Shown in pieces: positions 48,525-61,269 of a stretch of 64,000 nucleotides of DNA. The number at the start of each line of letters is the position of its first letter. Within the stretch, counting starts at the first letter, position 1. The position numbers and the translations under genes are program-made. Under the pieces are notes generated by a model that did no database searches, was not told where the DNA came from, and saw nothing but the letters and a program-made list of their open reading frames with translations. The DNA comes from Piper betle (Eukaryota; Streptophyta; Magnoliopsida; Piperales; Piperaceae), in the NCBI GenBank assembly GCA_033002965.1, contig JAURVB010012599.1:62001-126000 (forward strand). The letters run 5' to 3'.

Positions 48525-49800
48525 TGTAACATCCCATAGCCGGTTCATCTTTAAACTGAACCGAAATATTATATTATTTAAAATTATTATCTCTTAACTT
48601 AGACGTCCACAAAACCCCTTAAAATCTAAACCTATTTGGCATCTTGGATGGAAGACAACTACTACCCACAACCGCAAAAAGCAAAAACAAAGAAAATATA
48701 ATAACTATTTAATAGAAATTATTAAAAATATAAGTTCCCAAAACATGGGGTTATTACATCATGGTAAGCCAACAGTGAAGTTGCTTGATAACCAAAATAA
48801 AATAGAAAAGTAGCATAAAACAATACGATAATAACGCGACAGGAGTATGTGTACGTGTAAAAAATTTACCATCCCCTTGTATCCGCCAGCGACACTCTAG
48901 GCACCCTATCTATATAAATATTCAAAAGAAAAAAAACTTCAGTAATACGTAATGCAACAAGTTACCAGTCTGCAAAATAAAATAACTATAATATCAAACA
49001 AGCATACAAACTAAGTAGTTCTATTAAAGTAAAATAAGAAGGGGATAGTAAACTACAATAAGAATCATACAACACTTAAAGAAAACTATATTTACTTGTG
49101 ACCTTTCCTTTAAGCTCTTAAGGCAAGTCAAATACACTGCAGTCATGACATGTGCAACAAAAAATAGCAGCCCGTAAGCCTACCTTTCCTTTAAGCTCTT
49201 AAGGCAAGTCAAATACACTGCAGTCATGACATGTGCAACAAAAAATAGTACCCGTAAGCCTACACCTATCCAGGTGTGAGAAGCTCATAAACGCAAGGGT
49301 AAAAATGATGCAACAAGAATAAAAAGTAAAGTGATACGTCAATCCTGTTGCCAATGAAACAATTGGGCTCCTGAAGAGGTCACACCCTGGGACTGATACC
49401 TCGAAGCGGGATTTACCCAAAACAATCTTCTACAATCTCCCCACTCTTAAAATCAAGAAAAATAATATAATAATAATAGACTTTGTTAAGGAATAATAAT
49501 ATCAACAAGCCTCCAAAAAGAAGAACTTGTGATGGATCTTTTGGTTTTTGAAAACAACTCATGAAATCTCATTATCTAGGGCTATTAAACACAACGTCTA
49601 AATAACATAAATTAAGTGGGTTGCAATTAAACCACTACTTAACCCATCCTACGATATAAAACAACACAACCATCAGATAAACGGAAAATAAAAAATGAGT
49701 CTTACGCAAACCTAGTCTCCAAGGTCCAAACAAATTACCACCGAGCTCGAACTATGCGACTTATAAATGAGCCCAACTCGGCATCTAACACAATCTATAT
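48525..49800 (-). mobile_element. Diverged LTR related to LTR-A
   Basis: It begins TGTAACATCCCATAGCCGG. Blocks follow in LTR-A order: GTTACCAGTCTGCAAAATAA at about 48960, GTGATGGATCTT at 49530, TTAAGTGGGTTGC..ACTTAACCCATCC at about 49612-49650 and GAGTCTTACG..CTAGTCTCC at 49697. The right end is unclear, at or before 50550, and no target duplication was found. Confidence 0.55.
49100..49265. repeat. Tandem duplication of about 80 bp
   Basis: CCTTTCCTTTAAGCTCTTAA through CAACAAAAAATAG and CCCGTAAGCCTA occurs twice back to back with a two-base length difference. The near identity shows a recent duplication inside an old LTR. Confidence 0.85.
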
Positions 49801-50557
49801 GATGCATGCATAAGAATGCATGATCAAACAAGATAAGATTAATTTAAATTAATTGTTATATATATTTATATATCACAATAGATAAATAAAAATATGGCAT
49901 GAACAAATGAAAAAGAACAATAACAAAATAATAGTGCAAAAGTTACCAAAATAGAAGATTTAACTTAATTGTAGGTATACAAGATTAAGGTTTTAGATTT
50001 GGTCAAACGTTAGAGACTTCTGTCAAATGTTAGAAAAAGAAGAAGAAGATTAAATAACAACATATTCTCAAAAGAATACTAATTCACTACAAATTCGATG
50101 ATGAAAATATATGTTTTAAAGTATAGTTGAAGTACGGGTACCTCCATGCAACTAACTTTGATAGTAAATTCTAACAAACTCCAATGGACGATAATGTTGA
50201 AAAAAATCAACAAATGGTGGAAGAATGATAGTAATATGATTTAAATTTTAGGGTAGAAGACGTGTTTATAAAGACAAAGTTTTTCATAGAAAAATGAAAA
50301 GATAAGGAAATGAAAAGATGATGAATCTTGATATAGGGAATTGAAAAGGTGCTCATAAATGTATGTACAATTAATATATACGACCAGCATGTGGTATGGT
50401 TTATTAATGTGACAAGACTAATGACAACCTTACCGCTCTAATTAAATTGTACTTATGTGAATTTCTTGAGTTTTGTAACGGTACAACACAAAATAAATCT
50501 TTAAATGAGTATGAAGTCAAATTGGTCACATACATTAAGAAGTGATGTGACAACAAG

Positions 50558-53500
50558 TGCAAAACCCCAACTTTGGGTTAGGCTTTTACCCGATTGTAGT
50601 TTTTGGCCTGTATTGAGTTGGTTCAAACGAGTTTGAGCTAGACTTTTTTCAGACTATGAGTATAAGCCCAGATGGCCGTATGAGCATGGTATAGTAGCTG
50701 AGTATGCCCAACATATAGATGATAAGAGCATGAGCTATCAGTGTATACCGAGGTATACAAATTTGTTTGTATATGTTAGTTAGGGTTTTAGGCCTAGATC
50801 TAGGCCACAACGTTTAGTATCCATTTTGGATTTTTAGCGTATCTCATTGCATGCATCATAGGGATTTCGGACCATCAAATTGTGCCCCATGGCCTCAGCT
50901 CGATTGTGTTTAGGGTTTTGAGGCCCATTTACCCTTCCATCCTTGATTCCCACTTATAGAGTCAATTTTAAGACTTGGGTTAATTTCGACTTCAGACGGT
51001 CTCAATCCAAGCTTTTTGTCTATATGTATATTGAACATAACCATAGGTGGGTCCCGCTAGACCACGAGTTATCGGATGTTCCGATCGTGTCATTTGGCAA
51101 GATTTGAAGCATCCACGTTAGCCCTAGCATTCTCTCATTGATTTTACTATAATTTTTCCACATTTTTTAGAACTAGACACCCATAGTGCTGCAGCCACTT
51201 TGGCTCGTTGCCGGTGCAACCCCGACCCTACTCCGGCCACAAGATCAGAACGGCTGTGACCACCTCGCGGTGGGCTATTGGTCTATACCCATAGTCACAA
51301 TTGGCGCCGCCACATTTGCCATGGGCAACCGAGTATTTATCATTCTTCATCACCACCACCGACACCTTTTCGGGCCGGTTTTCAGCGCTAGTGAGCTACC
51401 TCCCTCTGATCCAACCACCCCAACAACTTCTCCTTGTCGAGATATTCATTTTGAGACTACCCACGACTACTGCCACAGCCGCGATCGCCGTCAGCAGCGA
51501 TACCGCAACTTTTCGGTCATTTTTCGACCTACCAGTAGTCAGACTATGCCGATTGTCTCCACCAGCAACTTCGCCATAATGGCCCCTATTGATACCAACA
51601 GGCAGTGAGCCCAGCTATGCCATCGTCGGTGTTTTCCGGCTATAGGCACCACCGTCCCATGTCGAGCTCTTTTGCCCGTGATCGCATCCGCCACCCACAT
51701 CGCGTCTGCTTGGCCATACCCAGGGTTGCCAGCCTTGTCCGCGCCTATGTCCATCACTCCAAACCAACCCAGCCGACCCATTGTAGTAGTTTATTTATCC
51801 TAGACCAAGTTGACTAGGTCCAACTTGGTCTGGTTCATCTAGGTTCAGTCTGATTCAACCAGTTTTCGCCCCTTCTTGGACCGTTTTCGATAATTCGATA
51901 ATCTTTATGGTATTTGTAATGTATATTCACATGATTGGATGTTATAATTTTATTTATTTATTTAATTATTAATTTATTAATTATTATTTATTTGGTTTTA
52001 TTTATATGTTTATCATATATGATGAATGTTTACATGATTATTTGTTATTACTAATATTATATTTACTTATAAATATTAGTTTTATTATGTTTACTAAATT
52101 GTATATATTTATTTATTTATTTTTTATGTGTATGTTATTATTTATTTTTATCTAATTATGTAGTCTTATATTGTATGACTATGATATTATTAATATTCAT
52201 GATTAATGAGTATTGACTAATTGTTTATTTGTTTATTTATTTATTAAATTATTATTTATTTATATGTTTACTAACACGAGTTTATATTGATATTTACGCG
52301 TGTTTACCCTTATATTTATATAGTATAATTATATTATAATTTTATGATTAGAGTATTATTCATGCTTATGTATTTATTATTTATCTAATTATTTATGAGT
52401 GCATTTTCTTGTTTATTTATTTATTTATTATTATTATAATTATATCTTAATTTTTGTGCACATGTTTAGTTATAGGTTTGTGAACACTGTTTTCTTTATT
52501 AGGATGTATTGATGATATGAGCACACACCACGAGCATGCATCATATAGAGATATTAGTATTTTACTTAGTAATGGGTTCCGATGTAGGTTTCGGAGTCCG
52601 AGCTTGCCGTAGATATGCGAAAATGCTTGGAGTTTGGACCACAAGTCCAAAGGACTCACCCTCTCTGCTTGACTCCCTACTTGTCGAGTTTAATCGTGTT
52701 TTTGGACTTAAGACGACATCGGTGGTATTTTATTAGATCCCTCCGATGTCGAGATATTTAGCGGTGTTTTCTACACATGTTTAATAAACTACAAGGATGA
52801 GATCCCTTGTTGGTTTTTGAACTGAAGCTTGAGAAATATATGATACAAGCCTCTTTCCTAAGCCTATTATATGAGTACACATATTTTTATGGATTTCACG
52901 AATAAGAGAGTGAGTGGTATGGAAATATGTATGGATCGCACTAGTACTTCTTCAAACTGAGGTAGAGCAATGTATGATGGTACTACGTAATGCAGCACAT
53001 TTTTAAAATTTGTGGCGCTAATTTAACTGTTCCTTTTGCTACTCGAGTACCGTGGCTGGTGAAATATTAAAGATGTGAGGGCGTAAGCGTTGTATGTATA
53101 AAATGAATATGAGCTGTCCATGTCAGTCGACACTTGGTTAAGTATAAAACCCATGATTCGAGTTAGGGTTTTATATTCAAAACTGGTCGGGTCGACCATT
53201 ATTTTTTGAGTCGAGTTAGTTTCAGAACACGTGTACTGAGTCGACGCCGGTCTCGTGTATGAGCCATGAGGGTCATGTGTACCCAAGTATATAGTGATAA
53301 CGTCATGAACACAACAGAAACAAATAAGTTATCAGAATATATGAGAGTATGCAGTTCATTTTTTATTATGATATATAATGGATCGTAGAATTAGTTTTAG
53401 GTCGTTTGCCGCGTTAGGACGCATTATGGGCATTTTGGGTGGGTTGATTGTAAAACCCACGATTCGAGTTAGGGTTTTATATTTAGAACCGGTCGGGTCG

Positions 53501-56500
53501 ACCGTTATTTTTTCGAGTTGAGTCAGTTTCAGGACACGTGTACCGAGCCGACGTCGGTCGCGTGTATGAGCTATGAGGGTCATGCGTACCCAAGTATATG
53601 ATGATAACGTCAGGAACACAGCAGAACAGAATGAGTTATCAGAATATATGAGAGTATGCCAGTGATTTTTTATTTTTATTTTTATTTTTATATATAGTAG
53701 ATCGTAGAATTAGTTTTAGGACGTTTACCGCGTTAGGACGCGTTACGGGCATTTTGGGTGGGTTGATAGTTCTAGAGCATATCATTATGATTTTTTTTGG
53801 TGTTGTTTGATTTTATGGGATTTTTCCCAAATTTTATTGGAATTTTTCTTACAACTTAAATATTATTTTGACTCGAGTCGGAGACGAGTCAAGTAATATT
53901 TACGACCTTGCCACCGCACACCCCCGACATCTTCTTCCCAAACCCCGACACCGCCCCTTTGCAGCGTCGCCGCCGCCGCTGTCGGCGCCGCCCAGCTCGG
54001 CGACGACGTTGCCCTGCCGCCCCGACCAGGCCCGGCCACAATCGGGCCGCCGCGACGCCGGAATCGCCACGCCTAGCGCCGCGGCTGCGTTTGGTCGCGC
54101 CGCCGATTCGGTCGCCGGCGACCGTCGCAGCCGTCATCCAGTGGTCGCCTCAGCACCACCGACCACCCAGCGACCCTCCCCGACCGGAACAGAGGGCATC
54201 GCCGCCTGGCCGGCCGGATTTAGCGACCCAACGCCGCCGCTATGTTTTAGCTGTTTTCCGGCGAGCCGCCTCTTCCGTTGGCCGCGTCGACCTCGTAGAT
54301 GAGTCGGGCTCGTCGAGCCGGTTCCGAGGGTACCCTATATGACCCCTATCCAGCTAGTAGACGCCGCTGGCGATTGTCGCCGGAAAACCACCGGAAGTCG
54401 CCGGAAAACCGCCAGTAGCTGCCGGAAAACCGCCGGAAAATCGGAATTTCTGGAATTCGCCGGAATTCACCGGATCTTCCGCGGGGCTCACCCAGTGGAG
54501 CCCGATCGAGCTTCGGACGCCGATGAGCGCCGAATTTGAGCTCCGAGACGCGCGACGGAACCCTAGCCGTCGCCGATTGCCGACGACGTGAGGTATAATT
54601 ACCTCCGATTGATTTATTTAAAATTGATGATAATTGTTAGCATAGCATGCTAGGGTTAATTAATTATCATGATTAATGTCTTGACCATGAATAAAGTAAA
54701 GATGTGCATGATGAGATTATTAGTGAATGAAGTGATCTAATGAGATGAATTGTGTATGAACATGTTAATCTAGTACGATGCAACTTAGAAGAACAGAATA
54801 AGATATGGTATGAGTAGTTGAGTTAGGATTATTTATTCTTATAATTATTTGATGGTTATTTTGATGATGATTCTGTGTTTAATTGTGTTGAGTTTGATGC
54901 ATCATTTAGTTAGCGGGCGTTAGTATTTAGTTTTGATGTGTAGGTACGAAGTAGGAGCTCGCCGCCTAGGCGTGATGACACGCTTGGAGCTTCCACCAGG
55001 TCCGTTTAGGACTCGTCTTGTTTTACGCTCTTCCATTGTATGTTTATTTTATTATTGCAGGACGGGTTAAGTGGCGTTTTATCGGATCCCACTTAACTCG
55101 GGCCATTTAATCGAATATTTCCGGATTAATAACCCCTCGAGGATGAGATCCCTCGAGGATGATTTCGAAAACAAGATCCACCACAAGTTGCCTTCGGGCC
55201 TATTATATGAATCCCTTCCCAGGCCTATATATATAGTTTTATCGAGTTTTCAGTGAGACGAGAGATGGAGAAACCGACTGCACGTACCATGCAGAGGATG
55301 CCGTGACAGTCAAAGCGGGCTCTGGATTAGTGCCAGCGGACTGTTCCATTCCCGAGGGATCCTGACAACTCCGCGTTTGAGTTCCTCACACCCGGAGAAC
55401 GTGGAGGTTTACGGGTACTGTTTAGTACAGCGCATGTCCGGACTTGTGGTTCAAAGGGTACTAAAGGCGACTGCCTGAGAGTACTCGGCCTTCGTGCTCA
55501 AGGCCAGGAGAGATATGGAGGTTCGGAGAGGGCTTAGGATAAAGTTTCATGAGAAGTACTGAAAAAGAAGTGCTGAGAGTAGCACAGTACCAGCAGCAGT
55601 AAGTTCGGGATGCTACCGGGTCTGCAGCCCAGTGGCTCCTCAGTAGTGCCCTTCAGAGTGTTCTTGAGGAAGTATATGGTTTTCTTTCAGATGAGAGTTT
55701 GCTCTCATAGCCAGTTTGTTATAGTTATTTTATTTTCCGGACCAGTAACGCTTGTTACTGACGTTTTTCTTATATATATGTAGGTGATAAGCACGAGATG
55801 GATGAGCCAGCTTGGACGGAGGAGCAATGAGGTCTTGTGCACACACATGTTAGATTTCTGAATGTTTAATATTGTATTATTATGTTATTATTTTGTGAAT
55901 GCTATGATTAAATGTTTGAGGCATGATAGGATATGATTAAATGAAATGAGATGATGCTAAGACATGATGATAAGAGGTGAGATATGATCAGAGTGGGCAG
56001 CAGAAGTGTGGCCCAAGTCCTATGATGAATATACAGTATATTAAATTATGTGTGATTAAAATTGTTGATATATGTATATATATTGGTATGTATTGTTTTG
56101 ACAGGGTAGACCCTAATTGCACTTTTAGGGGAGACTCTGTCAGTTTTACTTTAGAATTTTCATCGATTTTGCTCGTGATTGTGATGGCGTGAAATTTAAT
56201 TTGCATGTCATTCATGTAGTACCATGTTAGGATTTTGCACATTTATTCATTCATGATGGATCGTATCTTCATCTTAAGACGCCGAGATTGGATCCGCATG
56301 AGTTAGGTTCGGGTTAGCGGACCTAACCGGGGCCTGTAACATGCCGGTTCGGTTCACGAGCGTGAACCGGATTTGGGGTGTTACATTAAGTATGTTTTCT
56401 TACCGCCTACTGTGAGGTAATCTTAAAGTTTTATAAGTTTTCGTGGGTAATGAAATACCTATTTACCAGATTGGATTAGTTATTTTTTAAACCAGTAATA

Positions 56501-56805
56501 CTCGTTACTAACATTTTTCATATAATATACATAAGTCTTACACATCTTCAGTCGACTTTTAAGAAAGGACAAATAAATGCTATATACATTTGAGCTTAGC
56601 TCATTTATATCTTTTCTTACTTTTTATTTATATTCAATATGTTTTGGCGCATATTTAACGATGACTTCCATTCTCATGACACCAAGAGGGTTGTTCGATA
56701 TATTTTATCTATCGAGTCTTACCAACCAACAACTTTAAGTATGACTCAATTCGATCGTAACATTTCTGATTCGGTTTTTAGGTAAACCAAAATCGGGGTT
56801 TTACA
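50558..56805 (+). mobile_element. Solo LTR, family B, split by an LTR-A insertion
   Basis: It runs from TGCAAAACCCC to CGGGGTTTTACA, with the exact duplication ACAAG at 50553-50557 and 56806-56810. Without the inner insertion (53143-56390) it is about 2,995 bp. Its first 1.9 kb aligns with 20090-21888. Blocks at about 52790-52880 (GATGAGATCCC, CCTATTATATGAGTAC) and 56470-56530 (AGTAATACTCGTTACTAAC) show distant kinship with LTR-A. Open frames in the GC-rich part (51186-51800) are not preserved between copies. Confidence 0.85.
53143..56385 (+). mobile_element. LTR-A insertion nested in LTR-B: partial LTR joined to a complete LTR
   Basis: It is bounded by the duplication TTAAG at 53138-53142 and 56386-56390. 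It opens with TATAAAACCC, a decayed LTR start, and 306 bp of the LTR up to GGGTGGGTTGAT. A complete LTR (53449-56385, TGTAAAACCCACG..GGGGTGTTACA) then follows directly. This second LTR has TTGAT on its left but TTAAG on its right. Orientation is opposite to the 32893-42596 element, and divergence from it is visibly greater than between that element's own LTRs. Confidence 0.85.
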
Positions 56806-57119
56806 ACAAGCAAAAGGTGATATCATCTGTAGATATTTGATAACATTTTTATACTAAATGCATGACTAAAACACCCTTCCAAAACAACCTATCAAACATG
56901 TAAACCCCTATTATCTAGTTCTAAAACATAATACATGTCAAAGCAAAACCACACCAACAAGTACCCACATGAGTCAAAGCCTTCCAAACCAAGACCCAAA
57001 CAAGACCAATTCTCCCTAAAACTAAGAGCCAAAAGTCAATCCAAACCAAAAGGCAAATTGAATCAAACCAAATGTCAAACCAAACCAAATAAGAAATAAA
57101 ATCCTAAATCAAAGGGCAT

Positions 57120-57690
57120 GGATTTTACACAAACTCCTTACTTTAAAGGAGTATCAATCTAAATCTTTTAGGGTTAATCCCATATCAGTTTTGGGGGAGA
57201 TGAGTGAATTGTATATAAGTTTTGGGAAAGCCTTCTTGAGCTAGCTTTTGGAGTAAGAAAGGTCCATAAAAGCTTGTTGGTTATATATTGGCTTGTAACA
57301 ATTGGTATCAGGGTTTATGTTAACCTTGCAAAAAATTGGGTAGACTAGATTGGGTTCTCCTAAAATATCACTGTCACATGTTAACTCTAGCAAGTGTGAT
57401 AAGAAAATGATTGGGTAGACTAATTTGTGAGAGGGCCTCACAATAACTCAGTCGAATAGTCTAAATTGGAGTCTCTCGCAACTTTCGTGTCATATGTGGG
57501 CCCAACATATATGAGAGGAAGATGATTTGGGTGACCTGTGTGGGGGGGAGAGAATTATTAGGTTAATCTCACATTTGTTAAGAGGGAGGCTAATGAATTG
57601 TATATAAGCTTTGCTTCTGATGAAGATAGTTTTGGAATAAGAAAGACTCATGAAAGCTTATTGGTTTTATATTAGCTTGTAACGAGAGTT
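57120..57690. repeat. Two related fragments of another LTR, with a primer-site-like motif
   Basis: TTGTATATAAG..AGTAAGAAAGG..AAAGCTTGTTGGTTATATAT at about 57210-57300 is echoed at 57598-57685. The first copy ends TTGTAACA and is followed by TTGGTATCAGGG, which resembles a tRNA-Met primer site. Remnant LTR ends of one old element are likely. Confidence 0.45.
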
Positions 57691-57699
57691 ATATAATTT

Positions 57700-59360
57700 T
57701 GGTTATAAAAATGTCCAAAAGTATAAAAGACATTAATAGTTTTTCAACGCTTCAAGAATCATTCAAATTGGAGTTCTCTTAGAGAAGCAATGCAATTCAA
57801 AATCAATAGTAACTTTGACAAGTTGATCGGTAGCCTATCATAGAGCAACTCCTTTGGCGAATTGATTGCCAAATAGATAGGAAAAACAATTAGCAGCTTA
57901 TCGACGATCGGCATATCCACCATAAGCTGAGTTATTTGCAAAAATCATATTTGTCACGTTAGTCAAAGTTTTGAGTTGAAATTTGGAGTGATTATAGAAG
58001 ACATTCTAAAATTTATCTAGTTAAAAGAATTACAAAATTTGGACATTCATTGGCCGGGATATAAGCTTCCAAAGATAGGTAAAAAATCAATGGTTGGCAA
58101 GCGATCAGCAGATCATTCATCTAGCAATCGGAGGTCACGAAGTTGGTAAAAAAACTCTTGAAAGTAATGGTTTAGGAATTTCAAAGCCATAGTTATATTT
58201 CCTTCTTAAAGTTCTTGATTATAAATAGGGACCTTGGAAAGCATTTTTACGCAACTCTATAGATGTTACAAGTTAGAGCTTTAGATTAGCATAACATATT
58301 ATTGGAAAACCTATTCGTGTTTAACTTTCATATCTAAGACTGTTGTATTTGCTTAAGACAAGTGTGTTAAAGGCTTTGTGAAAAAAATATTCATGTGTTG
58401 AGATTGTTCATGAACTTTTAGAGTGTTACTATTGTACGAGGAGCATCTCGGCCTTGGGTAAGGAGGAAATATATGCTTGCTTTGTTAGCCACCAAGTTAT
58501 TGGAGGAGGTTGACTTGTTAACTTGATCATTGTACGAGGAATTTGGTATGACCTCTGGGGAGGGAGAGGTATGAAGCTTCTTGGCTTAGGCATTTGAAGA
58601 GAAGTTTGTGTGCGACCAAGGTGTTTGGAGGAGGTTCGTTCCTTGGTTCAAGTTGTTGGACAACGTAAGATGTGCTTGTTGGTGCTTTCTTGGTGTTCTT
58701 AGTGTTAGAAGTGGTTGTCATTAGTTTCTTGGCTCAGAGAGGTGTGAGAGACGTTTGTTGGCTTATAAGGTGTACAAGTTGTGCCATAATGAAGCAAGTA
58801 AAGATCTATCTTTCTAAAAGAGTTGAAAGGGATAGGAAAGAGGAATAAGAGTAATTCAAAACCTCTACAAAATCTTTTGTCATATGTATCCCTTTTTGTG
58901 TCCCTAATCTTGTTTATTTGGTTGTTTATTTACTTTATTTATTGCCTATTTCACTAAATGTTCTTGTGTTTGACTTGATCTCCATAGGATATTGAGTAAC
59001 CAAGTTTAAATTAATCAAATTTTTTGTATAATTTGATAAGTTCACTAAAGATTGAATCTTTCAATTATTTTGGACTTGGTTATGTTGAGTCAGACTTTAT
59101 TTATTTATAATATTCTATTAAATTGCTTGCTCATCTAGATCAACGGGGAGATTCTAAATATTTGTGAGGACCTCATTTCAGTTATGGGATATATTTTTTG
59201 TAGCTAATCTGCTGTATATATATGTCTTTTTTATTTGTGGTTATCTTTTGACTAAGTACTGTGATGATGGTTTGTGGTGTAGGGTTTATCTGATGGGCTA
59301 TCACACTAATATTAACAATCTGGTGCTTGAATACTCTTCATTATTGTTATGTGTGTGTGT
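57700..59360. other. Degenerate sequence, no gene recognised
   Basis: GTACGAGGA-type words repeat at 58434 and 58534, and GTTGGAGGAGGTT-like words at about 58500 and 58625. No protein family could be assigned. Confidence 0.3.
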
Positions 59361-59374
59361 ATATATATATATAT

Positions 59375-60362
59375 GGGAAAAGTCTTCCTTAGCTTAGGGA
59401 AGGAACATGTTCCTGCCCCAAGCTCTAATTTAGGTCATCCAATTGTAAGGACGGCCCAAATTTGATGAAAACAAAAAAATATAACATCCTCCACCCCTCT
59501 TTCGCTGGTGGCCAGGTTCCAGCCACGGCCGGCCGGGCCTGGCTGCTGCTGATGTCAGAGGCGCGATGAGTCCGGTCACGGTGGGCTCCGTGAGGGACGA
59601 TAGTGCTAGCGGCGGGGTTGGGTCACGCAACGTCGGCTGCGTTAAGGGCCACGAGGGCGTAGCACCGCAGCAGGCTGCACAAAGGGCGTCAGATCGGCTG
59701 CATGATGAGCCTGGCCATAGTGGGCTACATGAGGGACGGTAGTGCATGGCGTTGGGGTGCATGGCAGTGTGCAACATGGATGTGGCATGGTTAGAAAATT
59801 TGGGGAGGCTTGGCTCCATCAGGATCATCGACAAGGAGCTGTCGGCGCATCTGAGGGCGGCACATCGGAGTCGAGGGCAATGGGTGGGGGCGTCGGCATA
59901 GGGAAGCATGGTGTCGGCCAGACACTGCCTGCAACTACCAGCTCCGGCAAGGGAAGAAAAATATTTGTTTTTTTCCATGGCGCGACCAAATATAGCCACG
60001 GGTGCATTTGAGGGCGGCATATCAGATCAACTGGCGAAGTTTGACTGCCACTGGCTAGACAAGGCCAGCCCTCAGCCAGATCTAGTCAGGGGATGACTAG
60101 GTCTTGCCCGCAGTGGCCAAACTTGGCCGACGGCAGCCAAATCTTGCCCCGCCACCCATAAGCCCGTGTGGCCATATCCAGCCGTAACCAGCCATTTTTT
60201 GCTACCCCATAGTTGGATTTGGCCAGTGGGAGGCTAGACATGGTTGCCTATTGCCGGATTTGGCTGGCGCCATACCAAAGTAGGGTTAATTTATTTTAAA
60301 AAGAAATAGATATCAATCTTTGGGGCAGAAAATAATTTTCTGCCCCGAGCACACCCAATCGG

Positions 60363-60365
<3 letters not shown>
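59375..60365. mobile_element. (TA)n-flanked non-autonomous element, second copy
   Basis: It lies between a TA run at 59360-59374 and a (CT)n(TA)n run at 60366-60405. It shares both subterminal regions and TTGGCCA-rich core words with 11390-11889. The left end carries the palindromic word GGAACATGTTCC and the right end the palindrome GGGGCAGAAAATAATTTTCTG, so stable end hairpins are possible. Long open frames in the GC-rich core resemble no known protein. Confidence 0.5.

Positions 60366-60405
<40 letters not shown>
60366..60405. repeat. (CT)n(TA)n microsatellite
   Basis: About eight CT units pass directly into about eleven TA units. It marks the right edge of the (TA)n-flanked element. Confidence 0.9.
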
Positions 60406-60843
60406 CTCTTGATGATGGATGAGTGCTGTTTGGCTGATATAAATTGTGAGGTACTTTTGTTCATCATGGGAACATGATTATATGATTATGTTAAGATCTT
60501 CTTCCCAGGGAGTTTTTGCGATGTTTCATTTGTTTTGATCGTCAACATAATAAAAGTAATGGCATAATTTTATACGACTTCACTTAAAATTGTAATTGAC
60601 AATAAAAGAGATTAAAGATGCGTTACTTCTCCAGATGCACATATAAGCTTGCTCATAATATAGAAACATGATTTAGCATCAATCCATGTATGTGCATATA
60701 TGTATCAGTCCATAGAAATTTTACAACTGCAATTAAAACGTGATATATCACGTTGATGTCTTTCACAATCATTAATTATTACTAGTGACATGGATACGAA
60801 GATAAGTAGGTCCACACAAACACATATTTAGATTGGACACACT

Positions 60844-61266
60844 TTAAAGCCTACGGAGGATGATCGGAGCTCCATGTTGTGGTTGAAGAGTTATAACAGT
60901 GAATGGAGCGTGAACATATGAAGGTGATAGCTTAAAGGAGTTCTGTAAAATCATAGCTAGGGCCATTTTGGCTTCTATTATGGCAAAGTTTTGGCCAATG
61001 CAAATCCTTGGACCCCATCCAAAACTAAAAAACGCATTTTGGTTTTTTGATGCTCTTGATACCCCGTCTGAAAACCTCTCGGGCTTAAACTCTTGAGCAT
61101 CTTCTCCTCACTATTCCTCATCATGTTAGATATGTATTGTTCGTACTTGGACATCAACATCCGCTGGAATGAAGTAGCCTTTAAGTTTGGTGGGTTTACA
61201 CGTATGCCTAAAGAGACCAACTACAGGTGGATACAGCCGTAGAACTTCATGCAAAATCATTGTCAC
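60844..61266 (-). pseudogene. Cytochrome P450 (CYP72A-like), last exon, with stops
   Basis: On the minus strand a splice acceptor (TATATCACAG) precedes 61266. The frame then runs 141 codons to TAA without a frameshift. It shows [34 protein letters not shown] (the PERF signature), the haem-binding loop [12 protein letters not shown] with its Cys, and the C-terminal [20 protein letters not shown]. These match CYP72A monooxygenases over the whole last exon. Three in-frame stops (codons 47, 52 and 53) lie in the segment where the family has HHDPE.WG, so the copy is dead. Earlier exons were not found to the right within the window. It is an isolated exon or a decayed gene tail. Confidence 0.85.
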
Positions 61267-61269
61267 CTG

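Noticed and set aside
59430..60020. 196-codon minus-strand frame
   Set aside because: It lies inside the TA-flanked element core; the composition is biased and several alternative frames overlap.
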